5,626 bases of DNA. Origin: an uncultured Prevotellaceae bacterium (GTDB lineage: Bacteria; Bacteroidota; Bacteroidia; Bacteroidales; Bacteroidaceae). Position numbers and translations under genes: made by a program. The stretch covers positions 1 through 5,626 of the forward strand of contig CAMJNN010000076.1 in the NCBI GenBank assembly GCA_946407325.1, in the 5' to 3' direction. Below the pieces are notes generated by a model. The model did no database searches. It had not been told where the DNA came from and was given only the letters and a program-made list of their open reading frames with translations. Shown here in pieces: positions 1-4,274 of the stretch. Positions within the stretch are counted from its first letter, which is position 1. Each line of letters begins with the position of its first letter.

Positions 1-620
1 TCACCGCCACCGTTGTCACCGCCAGTATTACCACCCGTGTTGCCACCAGTATTGGTGCCAGAGCCAGCGTTGACGCTGTTGGTGCCACCGCCGGCACGGG
101 TCTGAGCTACAGCTGTAGCGATGGGAGTGAGCGTCTGCAGCACCTTCACCTTGCCATTGATGGTCAGCTTCTGGGTATCCACGATGTTGCGGAGCACCAA
201 AGAGCAGTTATTCTTGAAGGTAGGACCACTGATGTTGTCCAGCTTTGAGCTGTCGGGCAGGAATCGGATGTGGATGGCCTGCACCAGGTCGTTAGGATCA
301 AGGCCCTCCATCTCGGCGATGCTCGATACAGCCGCATCCTTCTTCACCTCAGCGGTTGGGTAGAAGGTACCCAGGTTGCCCAGCTGCACGGGAATGCCCT
401 GAGAGAGCAGTTCGGGCAGACATTCGGTAATCTTGATCAGCACACCCTCCAGCAGGTCGCGTCCATAAACGCTGCCATGATCAGTCATGTGCTTCGCGAA
501 ACCACGCAGAGAAAGCGTCTTCTGCACGTCCACCTCTGGGAAATACTTGCCGTAATCGGAGTTACCAGTGATTTTGTTTTGGCGCAGGTTGATACCCAGC
601 GCAATCTTTTCATTTGCCAT
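1..620 (-). CDS. HU-HIG family DNA-binding protein, C-terminus cut by window edge
   Basis: The start is ATG at 620-618 (MANEKIALGINLRQN), and 206 codons are visible before the window edge. Residues 1 to about 125 resemble the Bacteroidetes HU-like domain: an early KY-F-P-V stretch (25-30), a helical segment LSLRGFAKHM (36-45), a second helix DLLEGVLIKITECLPELL (55-72), and GNLGTFYP (81-88), which corresponds to the strand leading to the DNA-binding arm in HU proteins. From about 176 the chain is Gly/Asn/Thr-rich with TGGN repeats, matching the HU-HIG group in which HU is fused to a wHTH, Ig or glycine-rich region. The expected role is nucleoid or DNA architecture in the cytoplasm; the target is unknown. 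In Bacteroidales, such genes are often followed by a tiny 'smalltalk' protein and an amidase, which would lie outside this window. No Shine-Dalgarno is visible, as is normal for the phylum. Family assignment is from remembered motifs, not a search. Confidence 0.85.
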   Translation of the reverse strand, partial: MANEKIALGINLRQNKITGNSDYGKYFPEVDVQKTLSLRGFAKHMTDHGSVYGRDLLEGVLIKITECLPELLSQGIPVQLGNLGTFYPTAEVKKDAAVSSIAEMEGLDPNDLVQAIHIRFLPDSSKLDNISGPTFKNNCSLVLRNIVDTQKLTINGKVKVLQTLTPIATAVAQTRAGGGTNSVNAGSGTNTGGNTGGNTGGDNGGG

Positions 621-829
621 TTTTAAAAACTTTGTTTAGAAATATTTGTACTATGCAACGAAATACATCGGGTCGCCGCTTCCCGCTCGTGCCATCAAGA
701 TTCTTCGCCGCCACCGCCGTGGCCTTTGGCTGGTTGTCAGCTCTGTTTCTCAATTGACTTCGTCCAATTTTGTCGCGACTCGGCAGACCTCATGCTAGCC
801 TGGCTCTGCGCTCGCTGCTCCAAAATTTG
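621..829 (-). promoter_or_regulatory. Long structured 5' leader of the HU-HIG gene
   Basis: The nearest convincing minus-strand promoter is at 836-867, which gives the HU-HIG mRNA a leader of about 210 bases. Most of it is clearly richer in G+C than the AT-rich DNA upstream. Visible structure includes a hairpin at 710-723 (GCCAC, 4-base loop, GTGGC) and a larger one at 783-809 (GCAGA-CC against GGTCTGC with one bulged G). A near-direct repeat, CCAATTTTGTC at 764-774 and CCAAAATTTGTC at 820-831, lies on the plus strand. Two mini-ORFs on the minus strand could encode 18 residues (793-737) and 14 residues (695-651). This suggests post-transcriptional control, but it could simply be an unconstrained leader. 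No known riboswitch class was recognised. Confidence 0.4.
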
Positions 830-835
830 TCACTG

Positions 836-867
836 CAAAGTTACATAAAATATATGATATATGCAAA
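836..867 (-). promoter_or_regulatory. Sigma-ABfr-type promoter for the HU-HIG gene
   Basis: Reading the minus strand, TTTG (867-864) is followed after exactly 20 bases by TAACTTTG (843-836). This is a full match to the Bacteroidetes primary promoter pattern (-33 TTTG, -7 TAnnTTTG). Transcription would start near 829 and run into the HU-HIG gene. No equally good promoter was found closer to the start codon. Confidence 0.75.
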
Positions 868-1010
868 TAAAATATATTTTATTTTATATGAAAATATAAT
901 TATTTTCTTTCGAGTGTCATTTATAAGGCTCCAGGCACACGATGCAAATTACTTATAAATATACAACATCGCAGAGCCTTGTTTTAAGCCCCTGGGAGTT
1001 CTCATTTCAC

Positions 1011-1076
1011 TTACTAGTACTAAACGGAGGGTTTACTAGTAGTAAGCCGCCCGTTTACTAGTAGTAAGCGTCAGGC
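1011..1076. repeat. Three 22-bp tandem repeats with palindromic cores
   Basis: Units begin at 1011, 1033 and 1055, so the period is exactly 22 bp. Each opens with a 13-bp core. Copies 2 and 3 are TTACTAGTAGTAA (TTACTA-G-TAGTAA, an odd-length palindrome) and copy 1 is TTACTAGTACTAA. The remaining 9 bases of each unit vary and are mostly GC-rich. A fourth, decayed start (TTAC) sits in phase at 1077. A 22-bp spacing is about two helical turns, so all cores face the same side of the DNA, as expected for cooperative binding of a dimeric protein. A plus-strand promoter begins 28 bases downstream. The array could also be a dispersed genomic repeat. Confidence 0.8.
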
Positions 1077-1103
1077 TTACTTCCGGGCGTGTTTTGGGGT
1101 ATG

Positions 1104-1135
1104 TTTGTCAGTAGAGTGAATATACGGTATATTTG
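1104..1135 (+). promoter_or_regulatory. Consensus sigma-ABfr promoter reading into the palindrome
   Basis: TTTG at 1104-1107 and TATATTTG at 1128-1135 are separated by 20 bases, the same spacing as the promoters at 836-867 and 2726-2757. A transcript starting near 1142 would cross the 1153-1342 inverted repeat. No ORF follows closely, so the product is either a non-coding RNA or a long leader for the gene at 1466. Confidence 0.65.
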
Positions 1136-1216
1136 CAGTGTTTATGCCGTACCAACGTACCATCGTATCATCATAACATCTTCTATATTCATTAGCTAAA
1201 GAATGACTGAAACAAG

Positions 1217-1266
1217 TTATATTTATATATATTATATAATATATTATATAATATATATAAATATAA
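1217..1266. repeat. Perfect 50-bp palindrome made only of A and T
   Basis: All 25 base pairs around the centre (1241/1242) are complementary with no spacer; I checked each position. Symmetry breaks at 1216 (G) against 1267 (A). Such DNA can extrude a cruciform. If transcribed it would form a long AU hairpin, but no T-run follows on the plus strand, so it is not a standard intrinsic terminator there. Confidence 0.9.
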
Positions 1267-1310
1267 AAAATATCGTAAGGTTGATTAGGACAAAATTGGA
1301 TATGCAAATG

Positions 1311-1342
1311 TTATGATGGTACGTTGTTATGATGGTACGTTG
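1311..1342. repeat. Tandem 16-bp duplication in the right arm
   Basis: TTATGATGGTACGTTG occurs twice back to back (1311-1326 and 1327-1342) with no mismatch. A partial third match (ATGTTATG) is at 1349-1356. The left arm of the inverted repeat has only one counterpart, so the duplication is probably recent. Confidence 0.85.
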
Positions 1343-1404
1343 TGTCTGATGTTATGCTATCGGATTGGTTAGGTGAATAAAGCTGATTATTTTCTCTACT
1401 TTTC

Positions 1405-1435
1405 TTTCGAGTATTAATTATATTTCTTACCTTTG
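1405..1435 (+). promoter_or_regulatory. Promoter for the 90-residue ORF
   Basis: TACCTTTG at 1428-1435 is a perfect -7 box. The -33 box is TTTC (1405-1408), 19 bases upstream, so one base off consensus. The predicted start near 1442 lies about 24 bases before the ATG at 1466. The 13-bp word TTTTCTTTCGAGT covering the -33 region (1400-1412) also occurs at 903-915. Confidence 0.6.
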
Positions 1436-1465
1436 CCGCTGACTTAACAACCTGTCGCGATAGTG

Positions 1466-1738
1466 ATGGGAATAATTAGGTCTGCAATCGGCGCAGCTTA
1501 TTTGGCCAATATGTTTCAATGGTTGTATGAGATGTTAACAAGAGTATTCACCATTGAAACATTGAGGTATGAAGGAGCGCGACTTTGGTTAAGACATACT
1601 GGCAATAGGATTTCATGTCCTGATTGCTTGAAATATGAACTTCAGTTAATCTTTTGGCATAGTAAAAAGCCTAAATTTATAATGCTCTGGAAGAAAGACT
1701 GTCGAGTTCATGTTCCTCTGTGGAACGTGGGCTTTTGA
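1466..1738 (+). CDS. Hypothetical 90-residue protein
   Basis: I do not recognise this protein. It starts at ATG 1466; a GTG directly in front (1463) is a possible alternative. No Shine-Dalgarno is present. The N-terminus (MGIIRSAIGAAYLANMFQWL) is mildly hydrophobic but has no clean membrane span. There is a CPDC motif (C51, C54) and a third cysteine at 79, and the C-terminal third is basic and aromatic. CxxC could indicate zinc or metal binding, but one pair alone is weak evidence. Support comes mainly from length and from the well-placed promoter at 1405-1435. It could be a truncated remnant of a larger gene, because the frames just downstream contain short protein-like stretches. It stands alone; the next convincing gene begins about 390 bases later. 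Confidence 0.5.
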   Translation: MGIIRSAIGAAYLANMFQWLYEMLTRVFTIETLRYEGARLWLRHTGNRISCPDCLKYELQLIFWHSKKPKFIMLWKKDCRVHVPLWNVGF

Positions 1739-2089
1739 TAGTTTGTCAGTGCTACAGAGTAAGGTTGTTTAGCGATTACCTATGAACTGGCACTCTCGGA
1801 CAATCTTATAGTCCACGGCTCCACTCCTGGAAACAAATCATCATTTTTTTTAGTTTTTCAATAAAAAAGTTTTTTAATGAAAAAGAATCGATATGAGGCT
1901 ATGCCTTATAACAATAGCACTGTGTCCGTTGACGAAGAGCAAGGATATTGTGTAACATTAAATGGTTATCTGGATGTAGCCGAGAAACATGCTTCGTCGC
2001 TAGTATGAAGAACAGGAGGCTCAGCCTTTAATAGCAGCAGAACCTTAATTTTTCTTGAACTTTTACCGCATTATGAGACAACATGCCTC
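1739..2089 (+). other. Stretch with little clear coding content
   Basis: Between the 90-residue ORF and the small-gene unit I see only one candidate ORF (1877-2008). A start-less open frame from about 1768 to 1860 reads as protein-like (AITYELALSDNLIVHG...) and ends in TAA, so it may be a gene remnant. Around 1842-1875 there are runs of T and A that could form weak hairpins, but no clean terminator. An AGGAGG at 2014-2019 has no start codon at a usable distance. Confidence 0.4.
1877..2008 (+). CDS. Possible 43-residue hypothetical peptide
   Basis: ATG at 1877 opens a frame of 43 codons (MKKNRYEAMPYNNSTVSV...) ending at TGA 2006-2008. It has a basic N-terminus, an acidic middle (VDEEQGY), no membrane segment and one cysteine. 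No promoter match or Shine-Dalgarno precedes it; the upstream bases are a T/A-rich tract. The same frame stays open for a further 28 codons after the stop, so this may be the start of a decayed longer gene. No family recognised. Confidence 0.3.
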   Translation: MKKNRYEAMPYNNSTVSVDEEQGYCVTLNGYLDVAEKHASSLV

Positions 2090-2097
2090 TAACTTTG
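2090..2097 (+). promoter_or_regulatory. -7 element before the small-gene unit
   Basis: TAACTTTG at 2090-2097 matches the Bacteroidetes -7 box exactly. A start near 2104 would lie about 25 bases before the ATG at 2129. No TTTG is found at the expected -33 position, so the promoter is partial by pattern. Confidence 0.45.
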
Positions 2098-2116
2098 CCT
2101 TAGAAACTTAAAAAAG

Positions 2117-2123
2117 AAGGAGG
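2117..2123 (+). promoter_or_regulatory. Strong Shine-Dalgarno AAGGAGG
   Basis: AAGGAGG ends five bases before ATG 2129, an ideal spacing. Full-length Shine-Dalgarno sequences are rare in Bacteroidetes, which mostly initiate without them, so it both fixes this start and marks the gene as unusual. Confidence 0.8.
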
Positions 2124-2128
2124 TTGTT

Positions 2129-2293
2129 ATGTTAACTATTACTTTTTTGTGTTTGTTTTTTTTGACACTTATTATTATCATCGCACCAGGGTGGCTATCT
2201 CTGTTTATTATCTTTGGCTCTATTGGTGGTGGTCTTTTAGCTAATTATCTGCAGGAGAAGTTTAATATGTGGCTTAATAAAAAAGGTTGGTAA
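2129..2293 (+). CDS. Small membrane protein, 54 residues
   Basis: The frame starts at ATG 2129 behind AAGGAGG and ends at TAA 2291-2293. Residues 2-19 (LTITFLCLFFLTLIIIIA) are strongly hydrophobic. A Pro-Gly-Trp turn (20-22) leads to a second hydrophobic stretch at about 23-38 with a glycine cluster (GSIGGG), then a polar, basic C-terminus ending NKKGW. It is probably a one- or two-span inner-membrane protein with a cytoplasmic tail. It begins a unit with two more small ORFs: the stop overlaps the ATG of the next one (TAATG at 2291-2295), a typical coupling arrangement. It is shorter than common annotation cut-offs and easily missed. Function unknown; a toxin, holin-like protein or small complex subunit are all conceivable and unproven. 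Confidence 0.7.
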   Translation: MLTITFLCLFFLTLIIIIAPGWLSLFIIFGSIGGGLLANYLQEKFNMWLNKKGW

Positions 2294-2387
2294 TGATTGC
2301 ATTTCGCCTTGGTGGCTGTATCCGGCTCTGTTGCCCTTTATTGTTTGGGTAATATGGCGTCAAATTAACAGTAAAAGCTTTTATTAA
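2293..2387 (+). pseudogene. Second small membrane protein, apparently frameshifted
   Basis: ATG at 2293 overlaps the stop of the previous gene but its frame ends after 19 codons at 2352. One base over, the frame read from about 2304 to TAA 2385-2387 gives SPWWLYPALLPFIVWVIW then RQINSKSFY, which is a convincing membrane span with a basic tail but has no ATG, GTG or TTG start. Adding one T to the TTT run at 2302-2304 joins the two into one 31-residue protein beginning MIAFSPWW, ending just before the next Shine-Dalgarno. I read this as a one-base loss in a T run, either a real mutation or a sequencing error; a start at ATT 2301 is the other explanation. Confidence 0.45.
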
Positions 2388-2388
2388 A

Positions 2389-2396
2389 GGGGAGGA
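2389..2396 (+). promoter_or_regulatory. Strong Shine-Dalgarno GGGGAGGA
   Basis: GGGGAGGA ends six bases before ATG 2403 and starts one base after the stop of the preceding frame. It is the second strong ribosome binding site in this unit. Confidence 0.75.
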
Positions 2397-2402
2397 TAAA
2401 CT

Positions 2403-2657
2403 ATGAATTTTATTGATACATTTTTATTATTTCTTGGCGCTCGCAAGGTAGCTAAAATACTGGATAGCGAGGCGCAACGGAAAGCTGAGCTGGCACGTAA
2501 GGCGCAACGGCAAGCTGAGCTGGAGCAGGAGAAGTTTGATCTGGAGATGGAGGTGTTTGAACTTGAGGATGAGCTGGATGAGCTGGAGGATGAATACGAT
2601 GATCTGGATGACGAGTATGATGATCTGGATGACGAGTATGATGATTTGGATTATTAA
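2403..2657 (+). CDS. Small protein with acidic heptad-repeat coiled coil
   Basis: 84 residues from ATG 2403, set by the GGGGAGGA site. Residues 1-12 (MNFIDTFLLFLG) are hydrophobic but short, possibly a membrane-surface anchor. Residues 13-45 are charged, Ala/Gln/Glu/Lys-rich helix with two 10-residue repeats (AQRKAELARK, AQRQAELEQE). From about 46 on, the chain is nearly all Asp/Glu with spaced Leu/Tyr/Phe, ending in three heptads EYDDLDD (64-70, 71-77, 78-84, the last ending in Y). The pattern predicts a continuous helix or coiled coil with a very acidic tail, able to bind cations, basic proteins or mimic nucleic acid. It is the last gene of the unit before the terminator. No family recognised; repeats this regular can also be low-complexity drift. 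Confidence 0.75.
   Translation: MNFIDTFLLFLGARKVAKILDSEAQRKAELARKAQRQAELEQEKFDLEMEVFELEDELDELEDEYDDLDDEYDDLDDEYDDLDY
2471..2530 (+). repeat. Two 30-bp in-gene repeats
   Basis: Units at 2471-2500 and 2501-2530 share GGCGCAACGG then AAGCTGAGCTGG, differing mainly at one internal base and at their ends. They encode the two 10-residue repeats of the acidic protein. Confidence 0.8.
2589..2651 (+). repeat. Three 21-bp in-frame repeats
   Basis: Units at 2589-2609, 2610-2630 and 2631-2651 encode (D/E)EYDDLD heptads. Units 2 and 3 differ by one base (CTG/TTG) and unit 1 by synonymous changes, so the number of heptads can change by slippage without breaking the frame. Confidence 0.85.
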
Positions 2658-2693
2658 TTAAGGGTTTGAAAAAGGGGAGTTTATGTAGGATAG

Positions 2694-2728
2694 AGTGGCA
2701 AGGGGGAAACCTCTTGCCACTTTGTTTT
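2694..2728 (+). terminator. Intrinsic terminator of the small-gene unit
   Basis: AGTGGCAAG (2694-2702) pairs perfectly with CTTGCCACT (2713-2721). A further G-T and two G-C pairs leave a GAAA loop, so the stem is about 12 bp, followed by TTTGTTTT. It lies 37 bases after the acidic protein's stop. Confidence 0.85.
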
Positions 2729-2757
2729 GCTATAATCATTTTTGTTTCTTATATTTG
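2726..2757 (+). promoter_or_regulatory. Consensus promoter for the double-glycine peptide
   Basis: TTTG (2726-2729) and TATATTTG (2750-2757) are 20 bases apart, a full match. The start is expected near 2764, so an in-frame ATG at 2742 is upstream of the transcript and ATG 2787 is the true start. The -33 box overlaps the T-run of the preceding terminator. Confidence 0.75.
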
Positions 2758-2786
2758 CAGTCAGAATAACTAAAACAACCAATATC

Positions 2787-2969
2787 ATGAAAGAAGAAAA
2801 GAAAGGCAAGCGCGTGTTGAGCATAGAGCTCGACAATGAAGTAAAGAAAGTTACCATCACTGGAGTAAATGCGGAGGAAAAAGTGGTTTTGAAGCAGGAA
2901 CTGGAAGAGAAGGACTTGGAACAGGCTTCGGGAGGAGCACAGAAATGTCGTAATAACGCTTTCAGATAG
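2787..2969 (+). CDS. Peptide precursor with a double-glycine leader
   Basis: 60 residues from ATG 2787. The last part of the leader, LEEKDLEQASGG (39-50), fits the double-glycine cleavage pattern: Gly at -1 and -2, Ala at -4, Leu at -7, Asp at -8 and Leu at -12. In established systems, such leaders are cut and exported by ABC transporters with a C39 peptidase domain. The predicted product after cleavage is only 10 residues, AQKCRNNAFR, with one cysteine and net positive charge. The leader is long (50 residues), highly charged, and without a hydrophobic signal sequence. It has its own consensus promoter and no strong Shine-Dalgarno. It could be a RiPP or bacteriocin precursor or a secreted signal peptide. 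The core is short, and the frame continues past the TAG with a Cys-containing stretch, so truncation by a nonsense mutation is possible. No transporter or modifying enzyme is in the window apart from the acyltransferase downstream, whose involvement is only inferred. Confidence 0.6.
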   Translation: MKEEKKGKRVLSIELDNEVKKVTITGVNAEEKVVLKQELEEKDLEQASGGAQKCRNNAFR

Positions 2970-3189
2970 ACCTTTGCAGAAGCGCCTCCGTGTCATACCA
3001 TCAGCTGTAGTAAGACAAATTAGGCCAACAGGAAGAAATAATATGAAACAAAGCCTTGTTTCCCAAAGGATGCTGTTGCTGTGTGCTTGGTTAACACCAA
3101 GGAGCAGGTGGAGTACCTCTGCCAATGACTGGAAGTGAAAGTGAAACAAGAAAACAGCAATTAGAAAGATTATCGTGTAAACTAGCGTT
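2970..3189 (+). other. Gap between peptide gene and acyltransferase
   Basis: No confident gene. The peptide's own frame after its TAG reads TFAEAPPCHTISCSKTN to a second TAG (3021-3023), and later a start-less, protein-like stretch (3045-3128) ending EQVEYLCQ. A 31-codon ORF at 3043-3138 (MKQSLVSQRM...) has no supporting site. A 7-bp hairpin with an AGCC loop at 3045-3062 lacks a T-run. No promoter match was found, so the acyltransferase may be transcribed from 2726-2757. Confidence 0.4.
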
Positions 3190-4254
3190 ATGAATGAAGT
3201 AAGAAAACAGAGAATAGAAGAACTTGACTATGTCAAAGGACTGGCCATCTTTTTGGTTATCATGGGTCATGCCACTGCCAACCTGTCTACGCCGCTTTGG
3301 CGACTCGTCATCTATTCCTTCCACATGCCACTGTTCTTCATGGTGTCAGGTATGGTGATGAAATCGGCAGACGTGAAAGACAGGGGCACCATCGGGGCAT
3401 TCCTTATCAAGAACTTCAAAGCACTACTTGTGCCGTATATCATCTTTGCAGCGGTTTATTCGTGCTTTTCCTACCAGAACTTCGGCATCATGCTCTATGG
3501 AACATTCGAGACACTCACCAGCGCCCATTCGCTCACTTCGCTGTGGTACCTGCCCGTGCTGTTCCTGAGTCGCGTGTGGGTAGAGCTGCTGTTCAGGGCA
3601 TTGCAGTCGGTAAAAAGATATAAAGAGGTTTGGATAGCTGTGGCAGCAGTGGCTTTCTTTGCTGTCGGATTGACACTTCCGCATCCGCATCCCACATCTG
3701 GCACGGGCTTCATAGGCTACCCCTTGGGTCTCGACATTTCGTTTGTGACAACGGGCTATATGCTGGCGGGCTATCTGCTGGTGCCGTCTGTGAAGCGTCT
3801 GAGGGAGGCCAAGCTCTCGATGCTCACACTTGGTTTCTTCCTCTCGCTGGGTCTGCTGGCTTTCGGCATATTGGTGAAAGGCGACTCTATGGTGCTCGAT
3901 TCAATGGCATACAAAGGCCACAACACGCTTCCGACGATGTTCCTCAATGCCTTTAGCGGCAGTTTCCTCATCATTATACTTTCTATCATCATGTATAGGA
4001 GTTCGGCTTGGCATAGTCCTATCTTCAATAAGAACATACTGCTGTTTATCGGTCAGAACACCATCGGCATCTATCTTCTGCACAAGAACTTCATGCAGGA
4101 GGTGGTGATGGGCAGTTTCAGCCGATGGGGATGGACGGAACCTCAGGTGCTGGTGGCATTTGTCTCGGCCCTCATCACGTTGGTTGTTGCATGTGTTGGT
4201 GTCAAAATCATCAATCGTTACATCCCGCAATTGATTGGTAGGTTCCCACAGTAA
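3190..4254 (+). CDS. Acyltransferase-3 family membrane protein
   Basis: 354 residues, a usual length for the acyltransferase-3 family (OafA/NodX/NolL-like). These integral membrane enzymes move acetyl or other acyl groups from a cytoplasmic donor onto sugars, peptidoglycan or other exported molecules. The family signature is clear: ELDYVKGLAIFLVIMGH (11-27), with the conserved His at 27, then SFHMPLFFMVSGM (43-55). Near the C-terminus, IGQNTIGIYLLHK is also typical of this group, and SLWYLPVLFLS resembles the fucose/sugar O-acetylase branch. About ten hydrophobic spans are visible. The start at ATG 3190 puts the signature near the N-terminus, as usual; no Shine-Dalgarno is present. It lies 220 bases after the double-glycine peptide and 101 bases before pepD on the same strand. 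The substrate cannot be told from sequence: a surface glycan is the default, and the neighbouring peptide is a speculative alternative. Confidence 0.88.
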   Translation: MNEVRKQRIEELDYVKGLAIFLVIMGHATANLSTPLWRLVIYSFHMPLFFMVSGMVMKSADVKDRGTIGAFLIKNFKALLVPYIIFAAVYSCFSYQNFGIMLYGTFETLTSAHSLTSLWYLPVLFLSRVWVELLFRALQSVKRYKEVWIAVAAVAFFAVGLTLPHPHPTSGTGFIGYPLGLDISFVTTGYMLAGYLLVPSVKRLREAKLSMLTLGFFLSLGLLAFGILVKGDSMVLDSMAYKGHNTLPTMFLNAFSGSFLIIILSIIMYRSSAWHSPIFNKNILLFIGQNTIGIYLLHKNFMQEVVMGSFSRWGWTEPQVLVAFVSALITLVVACVGVKIINRYIPQLIGRFPQ

Positions 4255-4274
4255 TAGCAAGTCGACGACAACCC

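Larger units (their letters stand above)
1153..1342. repeat. Nested inverted-repeat element of about 190 bp
   Basis: The left arm contains CAACGTACCATC (1153-1164) and CATCATAACAT (1169-1179). Their reverse complements occur on the right as ATGTTATGATG (1308-1318) and GATGGTACGTTG (1315-1326 and again 1331-1342). The midpoint of the arms nearly coincides with the centre of the perfect palindrome at 1217-1266, so the whole block is one nested palindromic element. The segments between outer arms and inner palindrome are not clearly complementary. No transposase ORF is present; a MITE-like element or a structured RNA locus would fit. Confidence 0.65.

Noticed and set aside
121..626. Two plus-strand frames within the HU-HIG gene
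   Set aside because: They are antisense to a clear HU-like protein and resemble no family.
770..958. Plus-strand 62-residue frame
   Set aside because: It overlaps the HU-HIG leader and promoter and its second half is AT-rich low-complexity sequence.
1011..1098. CRISPR array
   Set aside because: Cores of 13 bp with 9-base gaps are far too short for repeats and spacers, and no cas gene is present.
1217..1266. Intrinsic terminator
   Set aside because: No GC stem and no T-run on the plus strand; the symmetry is AT-only.
1077..1307. Minus-strand 76-residue frame across the palindrome
   Set aside because: Its Ile/Tyr run is just the translated AT palindrome; no promoter or coding signature supports it.
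2452..2739. Minus-strand His/Pro-rich repeat protein
   Set aside because: It is the antisense of the acidic repeat gene and its repeats mirror the 21-bp units; it also spans the terminator.
3043..3138. 31-codon ORF between peptide and acyltransferase
   Set aside because: No ribosome site, promoter or protein-like composition supports it.
2736..3149. Minus-strand 137-residue frame opposite the double-glycine peptide
   Set aside because: The opposite strand has a consensus promoter, a well-placed start and a recognisable GG leader; this frame has no such support.
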